This document shows positions 1-8,714 of a stretch of DNA of 64,000 nucleotides, piece by piece; the first letter of the stretch is position 1, and each line of letters begins with the position of its first letter. Origin of the DNA: Nocardia amikacinitolerans NBRC 108937 (GTDB taxonomy: Bacteria; Actinomycetota; Actinomycetes; Mycobacteriales; Mycobacteriaceae); assembly GCF_001612615.1 (NCBI RefSeq), contig NZ_BDAU01000021.1, positions 1 to 64,000 on the forward strand. Direction: 5' to 3'. The notes under the pieces were generated by a model. The model ran no database searches and had not been told where the DNA came from. It worked only from the letters and a program-made list of their open reading frames with translations. The position numbers and the translations under genes are program-made.

Positions 1-93
1 CTCACGCGCCGCTTGTGCCGGGCTTCGTTCGTGTCGCGCAGTCGCTTTCACGCAGCCGCTCGCGCTGGCGGATTGTCAGGCTCCGCCCACCCT

Positions 94-136
94 CCTCGCA
101 GGCTGATTCGACTCCCTACAGGCCGCCCCTGCGAGG
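94..136 (-). terminator. Candidate terminator of the MoxR/DUF58 operon
   Basis: A 9-bp perfect inverted repeat (CCTCGCAGG at 94-102, CCTGCGAGG at 128-136) lies just past the stop of the DUF58 gene. The loop is long (25 nt) and there is no clear T-run, so this may be a weak or factor-dependent terminator. Confidence 0.35.
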
Positions 137-163
137 CGTGTTCGCGGGTTGCGGACTCCGAAC

Positions 164-1450
164 TCAGAGGGAGCCGGATTGTTTGAGTTCGAGGTATTCG
201 TCGGCCAGGGCCTCGGGCAGGCGGTCCGGGGGTGCGGAGACCACCGCGATGCCCTTGCGGCGCAAGGATTCCTGGACGAGGGCGCGTTCGGCTAGGACGG
301 TTTCCGCGGCAGCCGCGGCGTAGACGTCGTCGCGGCTGGTGGCGGCCGCGGCGATGTCGGGGTCGATCACCGAGACGATGAGGACGCGGTGGCGGTGCGC
401 GAGCACGGGCAGGACCGGGAGCAGGTTCTCCTCGACGGCGGCGCCGTCCAGGCTGGTGAACCAGACAACCAGGCTGCGGCGGCGGGCGCGTTCGATGGTG
501 GCGCGGACCAGGCCCGCGCTGTCGGTGTCGACCAGCGCCGGTGTGACGCCGGCCAGCGCGTGCATGAGCTGGAGTTGCAGGCGGTTGCCGCGCACGCCGC
601 GTACCTCGGTGCGCACGGTCCGGTCGTAGGCGAGCAGGTCGACGCCGTCGCCCGCCGCCGCGGCCAATCCGCCGAGCAGCAGCGCGGCCTCGATCGCGGC
701 GTCCAGACGGGTACCGTCGCCGACCCGCCCCGCGCTGACTCGACCGGTGTCCAGCAGCATCAGCACGTGCCGGTTGCGCTCCGGGCGCCAGGTGCGCACC
801 AGCACGTCGGTGGCGCGGGCGGTGGCGCGCCAGTCGATGGAACGCACGTCGTCGCCCGCGACGTACTCGCGGAACGAATCGAATTCGCTGCCTTGGCCGC
901 GGGTGTTGGCGACGTTGCGTCCCTCGAGGTGTTGCAGCCGCTTCACTTTCGAGCGCATCAGTCGCTCGCTGCGGAAGGCGGGGAGCGCGCGCACCCGGGC
1001 GGGCACGGTGCGCCTGGTCTGCCTGCCCGCCATGCCGAGCGGGCCGAGCAGCCGCAGCGTCACCGGACCGGCGACCCGGTCGCCGCGATACGCCGGACGC
1101 AGCGAGGTGCGCAGCCGGACTTTGGTGTTGGGCGCGAGTTCCAGGGTGTGCCTGCGGTTTTCGGTGCGCGCGCTGCGCGGCCAGTCGTCCCAGAGCAGAC
1201 CGCGCACGGTCCGCGCGCCGGTGTTCACGACGGTGAGCTCTACTTCGGCGGTGCGGCCTTGGCGCACGGTGGTCAATTCCGGCCTGGTCAAAGTCAGGTC
1301 GCGTGCCGTGCCCGCCGCGGCCAGGTCGACGAGTACCGCGACCGCGAGCACGGAGCACGCCAGCGCGACCCCGTACCAGGACGGCAGCACCACTGCGACG
1401 AACAATCCGAGCGACGCTGCGGCGGCGACCAGACGACCGGTGACGACCAC
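164..1450 (-). CDS. DUF58 domain protein (MoxR-associated, membrane-anchored)
   Basis: A 428-residue protein. Two hydrophobic segments occupy about residues 5-45, followed by a beta-rich region and then the DUF58 signature, DSFREYVAGDD followed by RSIDWRATAR at about 191-212. A vWA-like DTG follows at about 234. DUF58 proteins pair with MoxR-type AAA+ ATPases and are thought to act in chaperone-like or envelope assembly roles; the substrate is unknown. The GTG start at 1450 lies 2 nt after the TAG stop of moxR, so the two are cotranscribed and probably translationally coupled. In-frame codons further upstream lie inside moxR and are unlikely starts. The family is secure; the function is inferred. 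Confidence 0.88.
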   Translation of the reverse strand: MVVTGRLVAAAASLGLFVAVVLPSWYGVALACSVLAVAVLVDLAAAGTARDLTLTRPELTTVRQGRTAEVELTVVNTGARTVRGLLWDDWPRSARTENRRHTLELAPNTKVRLRTSLRPAYRGDRVAGPVTLRLLGPLGMAGRQTRRTVPARVRALPAFRSERLMRSKVKRLQHLEGRNVANTRGQGSEFDSFREYVAGDDVRSIDWRATARATDVLVRTWRPERNRHVLMLLDTGRVSAGRVGDGTRLDAAIEAALLLGGLAAAAGDGVDLLAYDRTVRTEVRGVRGNRLQLQLMHALAGVTPALVDTDSAGLVRATIERARRRSLVVWFTSLDGAAVEENLLPVLPVLAHRHRVLIVSVIDPDIAAAATSRDDVYAAAAAETVLAERALVQESLRRKGIAVVSAPPDRLPEALADEYLELKQSGSL

Positions 1451-1452
1451 GG

Positions 1453-2429
<977 letters not shown>

Positions 2430-2433
<4 letters not shown>

Positions 2434-3452
2434 CCGACCTCCGTTTCGATCCATTCCAGTTGTGCGGCGACGATGTGCAGCGCGCCCGCGTCGGGCACCG
2501 GCCCGAAGAACGCGCTTCCGACCAGATGCGAATCCACGCCGCTGCGGGCCGCGATGGCGGCGACGAGCGTTTCGGGCGGCGCGTCGGCGCCGACCCCGAG
2601 CAGCGGCCGCAGCCTGCGCAAGGTCGCCGCGCGCAGTTTGGCGGCGACGTACTCGTGATCATGAGACTTGCGGTACAGCGCGGCCTGACCCGCCAGCAGT
2701 TCGTTGGCCGCGACCTCCACCGGGCGCGGTTCACCGACCAGCGCGCCGCGCCGCCGGGCCCGCCACCACATCAGCAGCGCGAGGGCGATCAGGAACTGCA
2801 AGCCGCCGAAGGCCAGCGGCGCGGGCAATCGGGAGAAGATCGAATCCTGGCCGACGATGTCGGGCCGGTCGATGTCGTTGTCGGAGGGCGGCGGGTCCGG
2901 CGGCGGGAGGTCGGGCGGCGGTTTCGGCGCCGTGGGCGCGCCGCAGGATTGCATGGCGCCGTAGAGCAGCAGTGCGAGCACGGCCACCGCGGCGAGCGTC
3001 GCCCAGAACTTCGGATTCCGCAGCAGATCCGGCAGCGGCGGCAGCTTCCTGCGGGTGCGCGGCGCGGCCTCCGCGACCTCCCGTTCGACGGGCTCGGCGG
3101 CGGGCGGTGGCGCGGCGGCCGAGAAGCGGTCGGCGTATTCGAGCCTGCGGTACTCGTCCTCGGTGGCCGCGCGGCCGCCGTAGACGACCTCGTCGAAACT
3201 GCGTGCGGCGGGCTGGAGTTCGGTGGTCACCTCCAGCGGCAGCACGGCCGAGACGTCGTCGACGGTCTCGTCGGCCGTCCTGGAGCGCCGGACTTCCAGC
3301 ACGCCGTGCTGTTCCATGCCGCGCAGGACGGCGCGAAACCGTTCGCGCAGCGCGCGGTCGTAGTCGCGGCGCCGGGCGGCTTCCTCGGCGGCGGCGCGAT
3401 GGTCGGCGGCGGGGCCGAGACGCGGGGGCGGCGGAGTCTCGGGGTGCGTCAC
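2430..3452 (-). CDS. DUF4129/DUF4350-like membrane protein, apparently compressed or fused
   Basis: A 340-residue protein with two membrane segments (about 148-166 and 212-228). The first 70 residues resemble the cytoplasmic tail of DUF4129 proteins (RDYDRALRERFRAVLRGMEQ). After the first membrane helix comes a Pro/Asp-rich stretch of only about 45 residues, then a second helix and a tail like the C-terminus of DUF4350 proteins. In related genomes these are usually two genes, with a large soluble domain in the DUF4350 protein; here that domain is nearly absent. The GTG start at 3452 overlaps the preceding stop (GTGA). The role is unknown but belongs with MoxR/DUF58. The fusion reading is an inference. 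Confidence 0.75.
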
Positions 3453-4408
3453 CGCGCGTCCTCGCGCCCGAATGGCTCGGCGACCGCGCGCCCGGATGAC
3501 GCGGCGCCCGCATGCCCGTACGCGGCTCCGGACGGTATCCGGATGTCGAGTCCTTCACGGCGGCACCGCAGATCGATGTAGGTCACCACGCGGGTACTCG
3601 CCTCCACGATCTCGCCGAAAGCGACGAGCAGCAGGGCCGCGGCGGTGAGCAGCACGATCACCGGCCAGCGGTGGGTGCCGGAGAAGTCCGAGACGAACCA
3701 GGGGATCGCCAGCAGCGGAACGGCGAGCAGCGTGAACAGGCAGCGCTGGCACAACCACAGCCCCGTCAGCGGCCATTCCGTCCCCGCGACAAGCAGATTC
3801 GTGCGGCGCACCGCGTCGCCGTGCGAGCCGTGCTCGGCGAACAGCACCGGCGCGACGAGGAACCGCTTGGCGCGCAGGTAGCCGAGCCAGACCACCGCGA
3901 AGGGAAGGGTGATGATCAGAATGCCGCCGCCGACCAACACCGCGACGCCGATCACCGAGAACAGCACCTGGGCGATCAGCAGCGCGGGCGCGACGCCGCG
4001 CAGCCGGACCAGCGCGGACCGCAACCCGATCCGCTCGCCCGCGATGCTCGCCAAGCCGATGGGCACGGTCACGCCGCGCAACAGCAGCCGAAGGAACCAG
4101 GCGCAGACCACAGTCGACAGGATCGCCGCCCACGCGGTGCCCACGTCGGACCCGTCGGTCGCGTTGGAGACGCTTCCGGTGATCACCACGACGACGACCT
4201 CGGCCGCGACGAGTCCGGCCGCCGCCGTACCGGCCAGCGTGGCGATGTTGGCCTGGATCAGGGCGAACGGCAGGTCGAGCAGTTCGCGGAAGGTCAGCGG
4301 CCGGATCGGCACCGTCGTTCCAGGGGACCCTGGTACCGGATCGCTCCCCGCCCCGACGGCACCGGCCGGGTCAGCGGCTGGTAACACGCGGCCGAGTCTA
4401 ATGCGCAC
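3449..4408 (-). CDS. Polytopic membrane protein, first gene of the MoxR operon
   Basis: A 319-residue protein with about six hydrophobic segments, beginning at PIRPLTFRELLDLPFALIQ near residue 35. This opening is typical of actinobacterial integral membrane proteins found at the head of DUF4129-MoxR-DUF58 operons. No catalytic motif is visible. The assigned GTG at 4408 has no strong ribosome-binding site and lies inside the first copy of a 76-bp tandem repeat. Internal GTG codons (codon 8, or just before PIRPL) are possible starts, so the first 30 residues are uncertain. It overlaps the next gene by 4 bp. The function is unknown. Confidence 0.8.
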   Translation of the reverse strand: MRIRLGRVLPAADPAGAVGAGSDPVPGSPGTTVPIRPLTFRELLDLPFALIQANIATLAGTAAAGLVAAEVVVVVITGSVSNATDGSDVGTAWAAILSTVVCAWFLRLLLRGVTVPIGLASIAGERIGLRSALVRLRGVAPALLIAQVLFSVIGVAVLVGGGILIITLPFAVVWLGYLRAKRFLVAPVLFAEHGSHGDAVRRTNLLVAGTEWPLTGLWLCQRCLFTLLAVPLLAIPWFVSDFSGTHRWPVIVLLTAAALLLVAFGEIVEASTRVVTYIDLRCRREGLDIRIPSGAAYGHAGAASSGRAVAEPFGREDAR

Positions 4409-4600
4409 CGCGGCCGGGCGTCAGGGCTGGAGGAGGCAGCGCAGCGTAACCACGTAGGCCCCGGCCGGTCGCGCGATCGAACACCGCGGCCGGGCGTCAG
4501 GGCTGGAGGAGGCAGCGCAGCGTAACCACGTAGGCCCCGCCCGGCCGCGCGATCGGACACCGCGGCCGGGCGTCGGCGATGGAGGAGGCAGCGCCGATCC
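4406..4600. repeat. 76-bp tandem repeat, about 2.6 copies
   Basis: Three successive units begin CACCGCGGCCGGGCGTC at 4406, 4482 and 4558, exactly 76 bp apart. The first two units are almost identical over their whole length; the third keeps the CACCGCGGCCGGGCGTC and GGAGGAGGCAGCGC parts and then diverges. The repeat fills the gap between the tetR gene and the membrane-protein operon, and therefore holds the promoter region of that operon. Confidence 0.9.
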
Positions 4601-4608
4601 GGTTCGCG

Positions 4609-5154
4609 TCAGCGTGGCAGCAGGCGTTCCAGCACGCGGCGGTACCGCTCCGGGTCGATCGGCGGAAACCCGAGCAGGGCGCGTAGATAAACCCCGTCGC
4701 CGACCAGGCGGACGATGTCCGCGTGTACCGGGTCGGCGATCTCGGTGTCCAACCCGTCCGACCAGGAGTTCATCATCTCGGTGAGCGCCCGCTGCACCTC
4801 ACCGGCCTCGGGTCCGGGGCTGGCGTCGATGGTGCGCATGGCGGCGAGCATCGAACGGTAGAGCTCGAGTTCCACCGCGTCGGCGGCGTTGTCCGGATTC
4901 GGCGTTTGCAGGAACCACTCGGCGACCGAGCTGCCTTTGGCGCGCGCGTCGGCGAGCTGCTGGGTGGCGCGATCACCGAGGCGGCGGACCAAACCGGCGA
5001 GCAGCGCGTCCTTGCTCTTGAAGTGATAGAGCAGCCCGCCCTTGGAGACGCCGGCCGCGGCGGCCACGTTCTCCAGCGTCACCTGGGACATGCCTTTTTC
5101 CAACAGCACCGTCTCGAGTGCGTCCAGGATCCGGTCGCGGGTGTTTGCCGTCAC
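4609..5154 (-). CDS. TetR family repressor of the adjacent exporter
   Basis: A 181-residue TetR/AcrR regulator. The N-terminal helix-turn-helix is clear (RDRILDALETVLLEKG, then VTLENVAAAAGVSKGGLLYHF at about 24-44, with the usual YHFKSKDALL). The C-terminal ligand domain is unspecific. It starts with GTG at 5154 and diverges from an MFS exporter whose start lies 90 bp away. Two near-palindromic operators in the gap (5167-5182 and 5196-5211) strongly suggest that it represses the exporter and itself and is released by an exporter substrate. The ligand is unknown. Confidence 0.92.
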   Translation of the reverse strand: MTANTRDRILDALETVLLEKGMSQVTLENVAAAAGVSKGGLLYHFKSKDALLAGLVRRLGDRATQQLADARAKGSSVAEWFLQTPNPDNAADAVELELYRSMLAAMRTIDASPGPEAGEVQRALTEMMNSWSDGLDTEIADPVHADIVRLVGDGVYLRALLGFPPIDPERYRRVLERLLPR

Positions 5155-5166
5155 GGGTCTCGACTA

Positions 5167-5182
5167 TACCGGCTGGACGGTA
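5167..5182. promoter_or_regulatory. TetR operator O1
   Basis: TACCGGCTGGACGGTA, a 16-bp dyad with 7-bp arms and one mismatch. It lies in the tetR-exporter gap, 12 bp before the tetR start, and has the same core as the site 29 bp away. Confidence 0.75.
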
Positions 5183-5195
5183 AGGTCCTATACTA

Positions 5196-5211
5196 TACCG
5201 TCTGGACGGTA
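5196..5211. promoter_or_regulatory. TetR operator O2
   Basis: TACCGTCTGGACGGTA has perfect 7-bp arms (TACCGTC and GACGGTA) around a TG centre. It lies 33 bp before the exporter ATG, overlapping TATACTATAC sequence that could serve as a -10 box, so binding would block transcription of the exporter. Confidence 0.8.
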
Positions 5212-5244
5212 AACATCCTTCGACGACGAAAGTCGAGAAAGCCA

Positions 5245-6780
5245 ATGAACGCCCAACCCACGACCGCCGCATCGCAAACGAGAACCGCCCCGCCGCGCGC
5301 CACCGCGCGCGAGTGGGCGGGCCTCGCCGTGCTCGCGCTCGCCCTGCTGCTGCTCGCGGTCGACGCCACGGTCCTCGACCTCGCGGTCCCCGCCATCAGC
5401 GCCGATCTCGCGCCGACCACGCCGCAGCTGCTGTGGATTATCGACGTGTACTCCTTCGTGCTCGCCGGTCTGCTCGTCGTGATGGGCAACCTCGGCGACC
5501 GCGTGGGGCGGCGCAGGCTGCTGCTCATCGGCGCGGCGGGCTTCGGCCTCGCGTCCGTGGTCGCCGCGTGGGCGGTCTCGCCCGCCATGCTCATCGCGGC
5601 CCGCGTGCTGCAGGGCGTCGCGGGCGCGACACTGATGCCCGCCACCCTCGGCCTGATCCGGGCGATGTTCCTCGATCCGCGCCAGCGCACTGTCGCGATC
5701 GCGGTGTGGAGCGCGATGGCAGGCGGCGGCGCCGCGGCGGGTCCGCTGATCGGCGGCTGGCTGCTCGAGCACTTCTGGTGGGGTTCGGTGTTCCTGGTGA
5801 ACCTGCCGGTCATGCTGGTGCTGCTGGCTCTCGGCCCGGTGCTCGTCCCGGAATCGCGCGACCCGAACCCCGGCCGTTTCGACCTGCCGAGCGCGGCGCT
5901 GTCCATGCTGGCCCTGGTGCCGATCGTGTACGCGGTGAAGGAAGTCGCTGCGCACGGTCCGAGCACGAGGCTTGTCCTCGTCGGTGCGGTCGGTGTGCTC
6001 GCGGGCGCGCTGTTCGTGCGCAGGCAGCGCAGGCTGGCGCATCCGATGCTGGATCTGAAGCTGTTCGCGCTGCCCAGGTTTCGCACCGCGGTGGTGACCA
6101 ACCTGCTCGCGGTGTTCGCGCTGGCCGGTGTGCTGTTCTTCGGTTCGCAGTATCTACAGCTGGTGCTCGGCAAGTCGCCGTTGCAGGCCGGGCTGCTGTT
6201 GCTGCCGGGTCTGGCGGCCAGCGTTGTCGCCTCGCTGGCGGCGGCCTGGCTGGTGCGGCGCTGGCGGCCGGGCGCGGTGCTCGCGGGCGCGCTGGTGACG
6301 GCGGCGTTCGGCGCGGTGCTGTTCCTCTGGCTCAGCCCCGACGTCGCGACGAGCACGCTTCCGTTCGTTCTCGGGTTCCTCGGTATCGGCGCGGGTGTCG
6401 TTGTCGCGCTGACGGTTTCGTCCGACCTGGTGGTCAGCTCCGCGCCGGTGGAGCGGGCCGGTGCGGCCGCGGCGGTCTCCGAGACCGCCTACGAGACCGG
6501 TATCGCCCTCGGTGTCGCGCTGCTCGGCAGCGTGGTCATGGCGATCTTCCGCAACGGCCTCGACCTGTCCCAGGCACCCGGCGAATCCGCGGCCGCGGCG
6601 AGCGAATCCCTTGGCGCCGCCACCGAATTCGCCCGCCAGCTACCCGATGCCGCGGCCGAGACGTTCCTGCTCTCGGTGCACGAGGCCTTCGTCTCCGGCA
6701 TCCACCTGGCCGCGGTCGGCACCGCCGCGGTGCTGCTGATCGCCGCCGTCGTGGCGTTCCGGTTGCGCGCGGCGCAGTAG
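5245..6780 (+). CDS. MFS drug exporter, DHA2 (EmrB/QacA) type, 14 TM
   Basis: A 511-residue transporter with about fourteen hydrophobic segments. Family motifs are visible: LLLAVDATVLDLAVPAI in TM1 (motif D1), GNLGDRVGRRRLLLIG in the first loop (motif A) and a Gly/Pro-rich TM5 region near GGGAAAGPLIGGWLL (motif C), all typical of proton-coupled drug exporters. The ATG at 5245 follows AGAAAGCC and starts MNAQPTTAA. It is divergent from tetR and carries twin operators upstream. It probably expels a toxic hydrophobic or cationic compound that is also the TetR ligand; the substrate cannot be told from sequence. Confidence 0.93.
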   Translation: MNAQPTTAASQTRTAPPRATAREWAGLAVLALALLLLAVDATVLDLAVPAISADLAPTTPQLLWIIDVYSFVLAGLLVVMGNLGDRVGRRRLLLIGAAGFGLASVVAAWAVSPAMLIAARVLQGVAGATLMPATLGLIRAMFLDPRQRTVAIAVWSAMAGGGAAAGPLIGGWLLEHFWWGSVFLVNLPVMLVLLALGPVLVPESRDPNPGRFDLPSAALSMLALVPIVYAVKEVAAHGPSTRLVLVGAVGVLAGALFVRRQRRLAHPMLDLKLFALPRFRTAVVTNLLAVFALAGVLFFGSQYLQLVLGKSPLQAGLLLLPGLAASVVASLAAAWLVRRWRPGAVLAGALVTAAFGAVLFLWLSPDVATSTLPFVLGFLGIGAGVVVALTVSSDLVVSSAPVERAGAAAAVSETAYETGIALGVALLGSVVMAIFRNGLDLSQAPGESAAAASESLGAATEFARQLPDAAAETFLLSVHEAFVSGIHLAAVGTAAVLLIAAVVAFRLRAAQ

Positions 6781-6791
6781 TGAATCGGCGA

Positions 6792-6822
6792 GGACTCGCA
6801 CTCGGCTCGGGGGTGCGAGTCC
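6792..6822. terminator. Bidirectional terminator between exporter and cyclase
   Basis: A 9-bp stem (GGACTCGCA at 6792-6800, TGCGAGTCC at 6814-6822) sits between the converging exporter and adenylate cyclase genes. There is no T-run on either side. Confidence 0.5.
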
Positions 6823-6976
6823 GTCGCGTTCGCGGTCGGATGATCGCTTCGGTGCGACCGCGGCGCGTTCCGTAGCGACGGCGGCAGAGCGATTCGGAAC
6901 GGTCGTCGGCGTGACCCGGCCGTGCGAGGTGACCGAGCCGTCGGCGCGCGTGAAACCCGGTGCGGCGAGCGTCGGC

Positions 6977-8530
6977 TCAGTGGGGGCGGGCGAGGGTGGT
7001 CGGGGTGACTCGGCCGCGCAGGGTGATCGACTCGCCGAGTTTCCAGTGGTCGGCCTCGGTCGCCTCGGCGGCGTCGACCGTCGCGCCGGAGGCGAGCAGC
7101 AACGCCGAATCCTGTTTGGCGAGTTCGCAAAGCCGCGCGGCCTCGTTGACGGCGTCGCCGATGACGGTGAACTCGTAGCGCTGGTGGGCGCCGACGTTCC
7201 CGGCGACGACACGTCCCGCCGCCACGCCGAGACCGGCGGTCAGCTCGGGGATCTCGCCGAGGCGCGCGCGGATGGCGCGGGCGCAGGCGAGGGCGGCGCC
7301 CGCCGCGTCGGGCAGCGGGCTCGGCGTTCCGAAGACCGCGAGCGCCGCGTCGCCCTCGAACTTGTTGAGCAGCCCGCCGCAGCGCTCGACCTCGTCGACC
7401 ACGATGCCGAAGAAGCGGTTCAGCAGCGCGACGGTCTCGGTGGGCGGGCGCGTCGCGGTCATCGTCGTCGAGCCGATGATGTCGATGAACAGCGCCGCCG
7501 CATCGGTCTCCACCCCGCCGAGCTCCGGCTCGGCCGCCAACGCGGCGTCCGCGACGTCTTGGCCGACGTGCCTGCCGAACAAATCGCGGATCTGTTCGCG
7601 CTCGCGCAGCCCCTGCACCATGTGGTTGAATCCGCTTTGCAGCTCGCCCAATTCGGTGCCGTCGTACACCGCGAGCGAGACGTCCAGATCGCCCTTCTCC
7701 ACCTGACGCATCGCCTGCCGCACGCCCTGGATCGGTGCGACGGTGGCCGCAAGCGTCTGGGTCATCAGCAGCAGACCGAACAGCAGCGTCGCCCCGCCCA
7801 GCGCGAGCACGCACACGGCGAGCCGCTCGACGCTCACATCCGAGCGGGCCAGCGCGAGCACCGCGATCACCATCAGCCCGCCGACGGGCACGCCGGAGCC
7901 GAGGATCCAGGCCAACAGCGAACGCCCGAAGACGCCGATGCCACGGCGGCGATGGGCGGGCGCGGCCTCCAGCACCCGGGTGGTCACCGGCCGCAGCGCG
8001 AACTCGATGATCAGATAGCTGTTCGCGCACACCACGATCGCGCTGAAACCGACGGCGAACGCGATCTTCGCGATCAGCTCCGGCTCGGCAAGCCCATACA
8101 GCGTCGTCAGCAGAATCAAGCCGCCGAGCCACAGCATGGCCTGGTGCACCACCAGCTTGCGCGGCACCGCCGCCGCGGCGGACTGCTCGGCCTCGGTGGG
8201 GACGTGCTCGGGATCGGTCGCCCAGCGCAGCGCGCGAAGTCCGCGTGTTGTGCCCCACCACACGCCGAACATCGTCGCCAGCCCGGCGTACACGGGCGCG
8301 GCGATCACGTCGAGCAGCAGCAGGTCGCGGGTGAACACCGAGGGGCCGGGCAGCACGAACCCGCCGAGGGCGATCGAGACCACCATGCCGGTGAAGTTGG
8401 CGAGCAGCAGCGGAATCGTGAGCAGCAACTGGATGCGGATGCGCCGCACACCCGAGGACTCCTGGGCCGAGCCGAGTAGCCGCGAACCCCACGGCGCGGG
8501 CGTACCGGCCGTCACATCACCCACCGACAT
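6977..8530 (-). CDS. Class III adenylate cyclase, membrane-bound with HAMP
   Basis: A 517-residue protein with about six membrane helices (34-260), a HAMP linker (about 257-310) and a class III cyclase domain. Catalytic residues are complete: metal Asp at FID350 and GD394, substrate Lys in NK390FEGD, and the DAVNEAARL block with Asp459, Asn462 and Arg466, which specifies ATP and stabilises the transition state. It therefore makes cAMP from ATP. The architecture matches the mycobacterial Rv1318c-Rv1320c/Rv3645 group. The ATG at 8530 is chosen because TACTCT at 8537-8542 lies 6 nt upstream, a leaderless arrangement; a GTG at 8563 would add 11 residues. Confidence 0.92.
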   Translation of the reverse strand: MSVGDVTAGTPAPWGSRLLGSAQESSGVRRIRIQLLLTIPLLLANFTGMVVSIALGGFVLPGPSVFTRDLLLLDVIAAPVYAGLATMFGVWWGTTRGLRALRWATDPEHVPTEAEQSAAAAVPRKLVVHQAMLWLGGLILLTTLYGLAEPELIAKIAFAVGFSAIVVCANSYLIIEFALRPVTTRVLEAAPAHRRRGIGVFGRSLLAWILGSGVPVGGLMVIAVLALARSDVSVERLAVCVLALGGATLLFGLLLMTQTLAATVAPIQGVRQAMRQVEKGDLDVSLAVYDGTELGELQSGFNHMVQGLREREQIRDLFGRHVGQDVADAALAAEPELGGVETDAAALFIDIIGSTTMTATRPPTETVALLNRFFGIVVDEVERCGGLLNKFEGDAALAVFGTPSPLPDAAGAALACARAIRARLGEIPELTAGLGVAAGRVVAGNVGAHQRYEFTVIGDAVNEAARLCELAKQDSALLLASGATVDAAEATEADHWKLGESITLRGRVTPTTLARPH

Positions 8531-8714
8531 GCGTGCAGAGTAGATCGCCGCGCGCGAACCCACGGTGAGATGTCACTCGGCTGGATGTCTCCCAACGGCT
8601 GGGCGGCCACGATCGGACCTCCGCACGACACCGCCTCGCGCGGGCGGGCGGGTCACCGCCGCATTCTTCGTTCGATCAGCGGACGGTCGGATCACCGCAC
8701 CCACGTTCGGTCGG

